In this document: piece after piece, positions 1 to 6,977 of the stretch | How positions within the stretch are numbered: the stretch's first letter is position 1 | Layout of the letters: each line of letters opens with the position of its first letter | Assembly: GCA_963751355.1 (NCBI GenBank) | Contig: CAVVVS010000127.1 | Location: 1-46,650, forward strand | DNA: 46,650 bases | Source: CAVVVS01 sp963751355 | GTDB taxonomy: Bacteria; Bacteroidota; Ignavibacteria; Ignavibacteriales; Ignavibacteriaceae | Direction of reading: 5' to 3' | Notes under the pieces: generated by a model | What the model saw: the letters and a program-made list of their open reading frames with translations, nothing else | What the model was told of the DNA's origin: nothing | Databases searched by the model: none | Made by a program: the position numbers and the translations under genes

Positions 1-35
1 TGGAAGTATTTCAGTAAATTATTTAAAAAATAAAC

Positions 36-261
36 GCCTAACAATCGCCTCAACGCCGACCGCCATTTTAATTTAGCGGATTTATAATTTTTGGCGTTGT
101 ATTTTTGTTCGGCATTTTGTTCAAGGTGTTCGTTCTAATTAATTAGCTTGCCTTCGGTGCTTACAAAAACAAGATAAGCACCTCCGGCTTAATCTTCGGC
201 TTGGTCATTTCATTGCTGCCCGTTTGCTATGGGTGGCGGGTAAAACGCACGCGTTAGTTGC
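36..261 (+). repeat. attC-like recombination site (integron cassette boundary)
   Basis: The stretch opens with GCCTAACAATCGCCTCAACG, which resembles the start of classical integron attC sites (an RYYYAAC core followed by CAA and a GCCGAC arm). It closes with GCGTTAGTTGC, a GTTAG core. The two ends form an imperfect inverted repeat: CTAAC near 38-42 against GTTAG at 253-257, and GACCGCCA against TGGCGGGT further in. At about 225 bases it is longer than most described attC sites, so it may be an attC with an enlarged loop or a related cassette repeat. No integron integrase gene is in the window. Confidence 0.4.
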
Positions 262-284
262 TAATTTAGTTCGTAAGGATTTTT

Positions 285-881
285 ATGATGATGAATAAAT
301 TATCATTCTATCTTTTAAATACTTACTTAAACCTTTTTCTAATTTCGTTTTCATTAACTTTTATTTCTTATGGGCAAGAATCAAATACCAAAAGTATTAA
401 AGTTTTTGGAGGTACAATTTCTCCCGACGGTTGGGATATGGGATATCATTTAGGATTGGGTTTTTCCATAGCAGTAGACTCTTCTCAAATTTTTTGTTTA
501 GGTTCAAGTATATCTTATTGGCTTTCTAATAGAGATGAAGAATATTTAGATGCCAATTATAATTTTCAATCAGAGACTTTAAAACTTTCAAATTTATCAA
601 TAGCAATTGATATTTTATTCTATCCAATAAAATCAAAAGCAGAATTATATATAGGTGGTGGGGTGAGCTATAATTGGATTGAAAAAAAATATTTTGATGT
701 TCATTATCTACCTTTTGAAAAATATCCTGTAGAGAATAAATCGCAAAAAGTGGGATTAAATTTACTTTCAGGTTTACTTATAAATTTTGATAACTTATCT
801 GGACTTATTGAGGCTAAATATAATTTGATCCCTTACCTTATTACTTATCAATTTTCATTAGGTATTGTTTATAAAATATGA
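285..881 (+). CDS. Small outer-membrane beta-barrel protein, unrecognised family
   Basis: The 198-residue protein has an N-terminal hydrophobic signal segment (about residues 10-30, ending SYGQ). It continues with alternating short hydrophobic/polar strands and many glycine and aromatic residues (for example YIGGGVSYNW), and ends on an aromatic-rich strand (FSLGIVYKI). This is the pattern of a small porin-like or OmpW/OmpA-like barrel. AAGGAT lies just before a cluster of three ATG codons (285, 288, 291), so the exact start is uncertain. The gene sits alone between two attC-like sites, starts shortly after the first and stops about 30 bases before the second, as a gene cassette would. The function is unknown. 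Confidence 0.65.
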   Translation: MMMNKLSFYLLNTYLNLFLISFSLTFISYGQESNTKSIKVFGGTISPDGWDMGYHLGLGFSIAVDSSQIFCLGSSISYWLSNRDEEYLDANYNFQSETLKLSNLSIAIDILFYPIKSKAELYIGGGVSYNWIEKKYFDVHYLPFEKYPVENKSQKVGLNLLSGLLINFDNLSGLIEAKYNLIPYLITYQFSLGIVYKI

Positions 882-913
882 TTTTTATCAGTTAGATATA
901 TTATGTCAAAATA

Positions 914-1044
914 GCAACTAACAAGTTATTCCGACTAAGGTCAAATACGGCTCTGGATAGTAGCTTAAATGCTAATAGTCAAAAATTACTCTTGTAAGCA
1001 GAAAGGCACAATTAAATCTTTTGGTAAGATAGAAATCGTTATAC
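914..1044 (+). repeat. Second attC-like site closing the cassette
   Basis: It begins GCAACTAAC (914-922), the exact reverse complement of GTTAGTTGC at 253-261, which opens the cassette. That self-complementarity between the two ends of one cassette is what integron recombination produces. A GTTATAC core at 1038-1044 is the best candidate for the other end, giving a site of about 130 bases, within the known attC size range. The inner arms pair poorly by eye, so the right boundary is tentative. Confidence 0.35.
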
Positions 1045-1129
1045 AGCGAAATTTAGTATCTTATATGGGGTTCTTATTTCATTGTTACATGGCATAGCAG
1101 AGAATAATTTTAACTATGAGGTAATGACT

Positions 1130-1297
1130 ATGACAAAGAAGAAAATCAATTATAAGGTATTTATTCCAGGCGGTTTGGCACTAATTGGTCTTGGTGTTGT
1201 CTTTATGCCAGCAGTGAATTTAGTAATGGGAATAGTATTCATTGCAGTTGGAATCTCATGGCTGGCTATAGGCATTGTTTACAGATCGAAAGAATAA
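1130..1297 (+). CDS. Small two-helix membrane protein, unrecognised
   Basis: A 55-residue product starting MTKKKINYK has two hydrophobic segments, about residues 9-25 and 28-48, separated by a short loop. It ends in a charged tail (YRSKE). A basic N-terminus followed by a helical hairpin suggests an inner-membrane protein. ATG codons at 1124 and 1130 both lie after GAGG; 1130 has the better spacing. A longer reading from a TTG at 1082 has no ribosome binding site. The gene follows the attC-like site at 914-1044 and could be a second cassette cargo, but no third site is evident. The function is unknown. Confidence 0.5.
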   Translation: MTKKKINYKVFIPGGLALIGLGVVFMPAVNLVMGIVFIAVGISWLAIGIVYRSKE

Positions 1298-1330
1298 AAA
1301 ACTGAGTAGTGTAAATAGAGTAAATATAAA

Positions 1331-1600
1331 ATTATAAAAAAATTTTACAATCTGAATTTCCCATCAGAATTAGATTGAATCCTTTACCTAGTTTGAAATT
1401 ATTATCAACACTGCAAGGGAGATCTGAGAACTAGGGGGATCCATTAACAATTCTTTTATGGCAAAAGTAAATTTGAAACTTTTTTCAGCATTTAACAAAA
1501 AATATTCTTAATTTTATTAAAAAGTAATTAGCTACAATATTTAGGGGTTGGGAAATAATACCTACATTAAGACATTCATAAGGCCATATCGAAATGAATA
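1331..1600. repeat. Dispersed repeat, copy A
   Basis: Intergenic DNA sharing long blocks in the same order with 3475-3750: ATAAAAAAATTTTACAATCTGA, then a GAATxxGATTGAA block, a GTTTGAAA block, AAATTTGAAACTTTTTTC (or close), AGTAATTAGCTA, and CTACATTAAGACA followed by CATAAGG. No open frame is conserved between copies, so it is probably a non-coding mobile or structural repeat. It fills the gap between the small membrane gene and the gene at 1715. Confidence 0.65.
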
Positions 1601-1714
1601 ATATTATAACAACAATTAATAGTTTTTGAATATGAACTAAATTATTGTCTTTTCGGCAATAATACTCTAATTGAATTAGGCTTCAATTATTTAAATTATA
1701 ATGGGGCAGATTAA

Positions 1715-3088
1715 ATGAAAATAATAATTAAATCTATATTTTTTTTCTATTTCATATTTACGATTTGTTTATTTCCACAAAGTAAATTTAAAATCAGAAT
1801 TCCAGACTTAAATTTAGAAAATTTTAATTCAGATAGTTCTAAAGAAAATAAGATTATACCTCAAGTAAGAATTAACCAGAAAATACTTAACGATATTACT
1901 TTAAAAAAATTTGACATCACAGATTATCTGAAATCTGAAGACTTAAACCAATACTGGAAGTATGGGACATGGTATAATTCAGCTAAAAACGTTTACACAT
2001 ATGACGGAAATAATAACCAAAAAGAAATTTTATCTCTGAACTGGGATGGATTAAATTGGATATATTTTCATAAATCATCATCAATATATGATAGCAATAA
2101 TAACAGGATTGAAAATTTGAGCCAAGATTGGGATGGATCAAATTGGATTAAAAGGACTAAGTATTTAAAATCCTATGATATTCATAATAATATGATAGAA
2201 GATTTAGCATTGATATGGCGGGACTCGATTTGGATTAATTCATCAAAGAATTTATACAGCTATGATGACAACAATAATATAATTGAATTCATAAGACAAA
2301 ATTGGGAAGATTCCATTTGGGTTAATATGTCGAGAAATTCATATACCTATACAATTAATAATAATATTAAAGATATATTATTTGAAAACGGGGATAATTC
2401 CAATTGGATAAATAGTATGAAATATACTTTCACTTATGATACGAATAACCATAAAGTAATAGAGTTACGAACAAATTGGGATAGATCAAATTGGATTAAT
2501 TATTATAAAGTCACATATATATATGATAATAATAATCTAATAACATTATTTTCACAAAATTGGGATGGATCAAATTGGGTTAATTATTATATAAATAACT
2601 ATACATATGATAATAGCAATAATCAAATTGAAGCTTTGTTTCAAAGTTGGGGCGGTAATAGTTGGGCTTATAGCAATAGGTTTGTATACACGTATGATAA
2701 GAACAATAATAAGACAGTATATTTAGGACAGAACTGGGATGGAGCAAAATGGGTAAACAGTTATCAATATTTATACACCTACATTCAGGTAACTAATGTA
2801 AATAAAACTAATGAAACAGAAACAATAGAATATTCATTAAGTCAAAACTATCCAAATCCGTTTAATCCTTCAACAACAATTCAGTATTCAAATTCCGAAA
2901 AGCGGATTAGTAACAATGAAGATTTATGATGTTTTAGGAAGGGAAGTAAAAACACTTGTCAATCAGTATCAAAATATGGAAGTCATGAAGTAAATTTTAA
3001 TGCATACTGAATTTTCAAGCGGATTATATTTTTATCTATTAAATCGGGAAGTACTATTTCGACAAAGAAAATGATTTTGCTTAAATAA
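1715..3088 (+). pseudogene. Secreted YD-like repeat protein with frameshifted type IX sorting tail
   Basis: The first 404 codons are open. They encode a signal peptide (hydrophobic, residues 5-22), a linker, and about nine imperfect repeats of roughly 32 residues built on the pattern Y-x-YD-x-NNN ... NWDGSNWIN. A type IX secretion sorting tail starts at SLSQNYPNPFNPSTTIQYS. The rest of the tail survives only in other frames: LVTMKIYDVLGREVKTLVNQ, then GSHEVNFNA, then TEFSSGLYFYLL, then SGSTISTKKMILLK and stop at 3086-3088. That implies four indels, near 2900, 2978, 3004 and 3042. The repeat region is intact, so a shortened product may still be made but could not be anchored or exported normally. 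A perfect hairpin terminator follows. The role is probably cell-surface or extracellular; the family is not otherwise recognised. Confidence 0.7.
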
Positions 3089-3090
3089 TT

Positions 3091-3118
3091 TTAGGGAGCG
3101 AAAGCTCCCTAAGTTTTA
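3091..3118 (+). terminator. Rho-independent terminator-like hairpin
   Basis: TTAGGGAGC, a GAAA tetraloop and GCTCCCTAA form a perfect nine-pair stem followed by GTTTT. It lies three bases after the stop of the decayed secreted protein, so it marks the original gene end. Confidence 0.8.
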
Positions 3119-3128
3119 AACTGAAAAA

Positions 3129-3288
3129 TATTTATAAAAAAAATTTTAAGAATACGATCTTATAATTAGAATTCAAATGAAGCCCTTGTCTGGTTTGAAA
3201 AATTTTATAAACACTCCGTGGTAGATCAGTGAGGCAGTGTGGGTTAATCTCCGATGGGACCCAAAAGAGATCTACTTTGAAAAATTAT
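3129..3288. repeat. Dispersed repeat, partial copy B
   Basis: Shares TTTATAAAAAAAATTTTA, a GTCTGGTTTGAAA block and GAGATCTACTTTGAAA with copies A and C. It breaks off at the TTTGAAA block, exactly where the mobile-element remnant begins. The right half of the repeat is missing, which suggests the element joined here. Confidence 0.5.
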
Positions 3289-3289
3289 A

Positions 3290-3452
3290 AGGGGCGTTTC
3301 CACCCCATTATTTACTCATCACTAAGTGATCCTTTGAAGTGCCAACCGGCGGGAGCTACAAATTCGTCAACTGGTTTTTCATCATTGAGGTAAGCAACCT
3401 CGGGTCGCCCATTCCTTCTTAGCAAGGTATTTTGCTTTATGAATTTTAACGC
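3290..3452 (-). pseudogene. Remnant of a mobile-element terminal gene
   Basis: The plus-strand sequence from GGGGCGTTTCC at 3291 matches the left end of the element at 40611 closely for over 100 bases. On the minus strand it reads VAYLNDEKPVDEFVAPAGWH and continues to FKGSLSDE and stop (3312-3314). It differs at only two residues from the C-terminus of the intact 130-residue protein at 40632-41024. Upstream of VAYLN the two copies diverge (here TLLRRNGRPE). The terminal hairpin is also kept, with a C to T-type change that leaves a G-U pair on the minus strand. It has no start codon and no other element gene nearby. It is probably the scar of a related element that inserted in the same orientation. 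Confidence 0.75.
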
Positions 3453-3474
3453 CTATTTAAGTTGTAAACAAAAA

Positions 3475-3750
3475 TTTATAAAAAAAATTTTACAATCTGA
3501 TTTTCTATACAGAATCGGATTGAACTCTTAACCGGGTTTGAAACTTTCAATATCAATGAGCGCAAAAGATCTGGTACCATATGACGGGTAGTCTAATGAA
3601 AACCCGTAGAGATGAGATTTGAAACTTTTTTCTGCATTTAATCAAAATTATTTTTAAGTTTAACAAGAAATAATTAGCTAAGATATAATATGCTGAGGAT
3701 ATGGTAACTACATTAAGACACGCATAAGGACAAACCAGGATGAGAAAATA
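3475..3750. repeat. Dispersed repeat, copy C
   Basis: This is the second full-length copy of the repeat at 1331-1600, with the same block order and roughly 70-80% identity in the matching blocks by eye. The reading frame found here on the minus strand is not shared by copy A, so it is not treated as a gene. Confidence 0.65.
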
Positions 3751-4162
3751 ACTTTTCATAGATAATAAAAACTGGAGTATATCTAAAAAGACTTAAAATC
3801 AAAAGATTTTAATCACTTCAAGAATAAACTTTGATTAAATATAATTTCAAAATCTAGCAAAAGTTTAAAATTTATAACTTCTTGAAACAATAATAGGATT
3901 AATCCAGGGTACATGTTGTTCTTTTCCAATTTTATTTGGTGCTATAAATCTCTTGAGGATTTAAAATATTTTTTAGATTTGTCGAATATTTAAAGGGGAA
4001 TATAAATATTTTAGCTTAATAGCGCGTTTCATTCCTTTATCAAAACCATTATTAAACAAATGCATTAAAAAAAATGATATATAGACGTGGGGTCTATATA
4101 CTAAGTCCTTTCCGTTTTTTTTAACCATTTTCAAATCTTTTAAATAAAAAACAAAAAACATA
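3751..4162. other. Gap without a recognisable gene
   Basis: AT-rich DNA with short stop-interrupted stretches on both strands. A minus-strand frame at 3973-4200 has no ribosome binding site and no recognisable family. A 30-residue minus-strand stretch near 3870-3960 looks protein-like but is closed by stops on both sides. I see no supported gene. Confidence 0.5.
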
Positions 4163-4210
4163 TTGACAAAAACGATTTGATGTTTTATATTTAGCCCCAT
4201 TGTTTATATA
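4163..4210 (+). promoter_or_regulatory. Promoter/operator nearly identical to the iclR promoter
   Basis: TTGACA (4163-4168), a 17-base spacer and TATATT (4186-4191) form a consensus-like promoter. The 30 bases from 4181 (TGTTTTATATTTAG ... TGTTTATATA) match 36754-36783, upstream of the IclR regulator, at 26 of 30 positions. The matching block contains two TGTTT(T)ATAT half-sites with starts 20 bases apart, about two helical turns. It may therefore bind the regulator. Confidence 0.6.
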
Positions 4211-4241
4211 TTAAACGTATTAATTATTTTTATATATTATA

Positions 4242-4784
4242 ATGATTAAAATCGAACTTTCTAGAAATCCTTATATAATTTACGAAAGGGCTGAATTAAA
4301 ATTGGGATTAATTTTATCTAAGATTTCGTCAGTTCGGTTTTCTGAAACAATAAATTATTTTACCTGTTTTTTATTTACTATAAAAAATTTTTTCATTTAT
4401 CGCTTTTATTTAATTACTAACCTCTATACATCAATATTCGTTTTTAGAAATTCAATCATTCGGAAACTACAACTCTATTATAAAAAATCATTTTGTACAA
4501 CATATCTGCATTTTGAATATATCTATATTATCATGTCAGGATATGTAATAGAAATAATAAGTTTATTTATAGAATTAAATTATTGGTGCATTCCACATGT
4601 CGGTATAAAATTGAGTTATGAAAACACTCTAATTTATACTATCCAAGCACTCGATAAAGATTTTTCAATCTTTCTTTCCCACAAAAATATAAAACTAATA
4701 ACCTCAAAAATAAATTGCTTTATAAATTATAATCTAATATTCAATAGAGTTAAATATCCAAAAGGAAATTTAATATTTGTTTAG
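4242..4784 (+). pseudogene. Long open frame, possibly a decayed IclR-family gene
   Basis: 180 codons stay open in very AT-rich DNA, but the translation is unlike a normal globular protein: rich in I, Y, F, N and K, with no domain I recognise and no ribosome binding site before ATG 4242. It lies directly downstream of a promoter that is a near copy of the iclR promoter at 36736. Near its start the DNA GAAAGGGCTGAATTAAAAT resembles GAAAGGGCATTAAAAAT at the same place in iclR (protein ERAELK against ERALK). A strongly diverged duplicate of iclR is my best guess. A chance open frame is the main alternative. Confidence 0.25.
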
Positions 4785-5000
4785 CACTTGCTATAAAAAA
4801 TGGAATATGCCGTTTAAATAACTGACATGTATATAGTTTTTAGAGAGAATTTCAGTAGTTGTAAAAAAATTGTGATAGAAATTGGAATTCAAATATGTTT
4901 TGGAAAATATTAACAAAACAAGGTTAAGAATAAATCTTCTAAATGATTTGATATAAAATTAAAAAAGCTATTAAAATACATGCTTAAATGGATAACAAGC

Positions 5001-5029
5001 TTGATACAAATGATTAGGCAAATTAGATA
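5001..5029 (+). promoter_or_regulatory. Candidate promoter for the 5088-9760 transcript
   Basis: TTGATA (5001-5006), a 17-base spacer and TAGATA (5024-5029) lie about 60 bases before the start codon at 5088. It is the best match in the 303-base gap 4785-5087, which otherwise shows nothing recognisable. Confidence 0.4.
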
Positions 5030-5087
5030 CTAAATTATTTCTATAAATGTCTTATAAAAAATAATTATTTATTTGGTCGGAGGTAAA

Positions 5088-6872
5088 ATGTTATTAAAGG
5101 GAAAAATAATTTTAATCTCTCTTACAGTTTTATTATTCATATTTCCAAATCACAATGTCATTGAAGCACAATCAATATTATTATCGCCTGACACTTTATA
5201 CATGGGGCAAATACCAGCTTCCAGCACTGCAGTTCGCGAGATATTTATATCAAACATAGATACGAAAGATCTAGTTATTAGCTCTCTTAGTCTATCAAAT
5301 AATAACGGTTTCCAAATTCTAAATAATCCCGGAACAATAACCATAAAATTTCTAGAATCCATTACTTTGAAAATCGAATTTTCTCCTTCAACGACCGGTT
5401 CTTTTGAATCTCAATTGTCAATAGTAAGTAATGCGAAATCGGGTCCATCTAGTTTATTGATTCAAGGAAACGGAACCGGGAATTCAAAACCTACTTTTGA
5501 AAGGATTTTTGGCTTGGCAGATGGGACAGGTTTAAGCAGTGTATCTCAAACTTCAGATGGCGGTTATATTTTGGGTGGGTCTGCAACACAGCCTAATGCC
5601 GATTATTCCGATTTCTATATAGCAAAGACTGACAGTTTTGGCTATTTGCAATGGACTAAAGTATATGGACGAAATTATAATGATGGCATAGCCAAGATTT
5701 TACAAACCTCCGATGGCGGATACATAGTTCTGGGAAACACAAGTGTTTATTCAACAGGTAACGTAGATGTCTATTTGGCTAAATTGGATTCTAATGGCAA
5801 TGTAATTTGGGAAAAGACTTATGGCGGTTCAGGTGATGATGATGCCTCTTCTATGGTGAAAACATCCGACGGGTATATGATAGTTGGTTCAACCACAAGT
5901 TTCGGTGATGGAAGTTCTGATATATATGTTATTAGAGTTGACAATTCAGGAAATATGATATGGCAAAAAAATTACGGAGGCTCCGGCGGCGATACCGGTT
6001 CCGATATAGTAGAAACTAAAGACGGTAACTATGCTATTGTTGGAACAACTTCAAGTTTTAATGCTCAGGCATTTGATTTTTATTTAATCAAAATAGATGG
6101 GAATGGGAATAAACTATGGGATAAATTATATGGTGGAAGTGACTGGGACGAAGGGCATTCTATAGCGGAACTAAAGGATGGAAGTCTAGTCTTAGTAGGT
6201 TTTGCTGTTGGTTTTGGTGCTGGTGCAAGAGATATATTTTTAATTAAGACTGATGCTGAAGGAAATGAAATATGGTATAAGGCTTTCGGCGGAATTTATC
6301 AGGATAATGGTTCGTGCGTTGTTGCTACTTCAGACGGTATTGTCTTAGCGGGAACAATTAGTGTCTCTGTACAGAAAAATGATCTTTACATAATTAAAAC
6401 CGATTTTGACGGTAATGAAATTTGGGAATCAAGTTATGGTGGAAAAGACAATGAGAGTGCTTCGGGCCTGATTATTAATAATGATGGTCATATTATCATA
6501 GCAGGTTCAACTAGTAGTTATAGTGAAAGTACAAGTGCATATTTTATAAACGCTAACTCGCAAGGTAAAGTAACAGCAATTAAGGATGAACAATTTTCAA
6601 ATATCCCGGTCAGTTTTAAATTATTTCAAAATTATCCAAATCCCTTCAACCCTTCAACAATAATACAATATGAAATTCCCCAAAACGGTTTAGTAACATT
6701 AAAAGTTTATGATGAATTAGGTAGAGTGATAAAGACGCTCGTCAATCAATATCAGAACAAAGGAAATCATGAAATAAATTTTAATGCGGCTAATCTTTCA
6801 AGCGGGATTTATTTCTATCAGCTAAACACAAAATTAGGAACTAAAACTAAGAAGATGATCTTATTAAAATAA
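5088..6872 (+). CDS. Secreted seven-repeat beta-propeller with type IX sorting tail
   Basis: The start is ATG 5088, preceded by CGGAGGTAAA; the TTG 15 bases upstream is less likely. The 594-residue product has a signal peptide (about 1-28). Next comes an immunoglobulin-like choice-of-anchor D/ASPM-SPD-2-type domain (about 30-130; LSPDTLYMGQIPASST, FSPSTTGSFESQLSI). Seven repeats of about 50 residues follow, of the form TSDGGYIxxGxTxSF ... DxYxxKxDxxGNxxWxKxYGG (about 135-490), which should fold as a seven-blade propeller. It ends with a complete type IX sorting domain (FQNYPNPFNPSTII to KKMILLK). The protein is probably surface-exposed or released. It precedes the TonB receptor gene by about 100 bases and may share its promoter; a carbohydrate- or polymer-binding role is inferred from context only. 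Confidence 0.85.
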   Translation: MLLKGKIILISLTVLLFIFPNHNVIEAQSILLSPDTLYMGQIPASSTAVREIFISNIDTKDLVISSLSLSNNNGFQILNNPGTITIKFLESITLKIEFSPSTTGSFESQLSIVSNAKSGPSSLLIQGNGTGNSKPTFERIFGLADGTGLSSVSQTSDGGYILGGSATQPNADYSDFYIAKTDSFGYLQWTKVYGRNYNDGIAKILQTSDGGYIVLGNTSVYSTGNVDVYLAKLDSNGNVIWEKTYGGSGDDDASSMVKTSDGYMIVGSTTSFGDGSSDIYVIRVDNSGNMIWQKNYGGSGGDTGSDIVETKDGNYAIVGTTSSFNAQAFDFYLIKIDGNGNKLWDKLYGGSDWDEGHSIAELKDGSLVLVGFAVGFGAGARDIFLIKTDAEGNEIWYKAFGGIYQDNGSCVVATSDGIVLAGTISVSVQKNDLYIIKTDFDGNEIWESSYGGKDNESASGLIINNDGHIIIAGSTSSYSESTSAYFINANSQGKVTAIKDEQFSNIPVSFKLFQNYPNPFNPSTIIQYEIPQNGLVTLKVYDELGRVIKTLVNQYQNKGNHEINFNAANLSSGIYFYQLNTKLGTKTKKMILLK

Positions 6873-6905
6873 ATTTAACCAATAATTATTTATAAGGAGG
6901 TCTTA

Positions 6906-6977
6906 ATGAAAAATCTTTACAAAAGCATATTTACTGCAATTACCACAATAAATATAAAAGGAGATCTAAAATGTTAA
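6906..6977 (+). CDS. 23-residue upstream ORF overlapping the TonB receptor start
   Basis: ATG 6906 sits behind a perfect AAGGAGG at good spacing and opens MKNLYKSIFTAITTINIKGD. It stops at 6975-6977, seven bases inside the receptor gene and in another frame. The strong ribosome binding site and the overlap suggest translational coupling or a leader peptide. The N-terminus also looks like the start of an export signal, so it may instead be the stump of a deleted secreted-protein gene. Confidence 0.45.
   Translation: MKNLYKSIFTAITTINIKGDLKC

Noticed and set aside
3553..3759. Minus-strand 68-codon frame inside repeat copy C
   Set aside because: The frame is not conserved in copy A of the same repeat and has no ribosome binding site.
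3973..4200. Minus-strand 75-codon frame
   Set aside because: No ribosome binding site, no recognisable family, and it overlaps the promoter shared with iclR.
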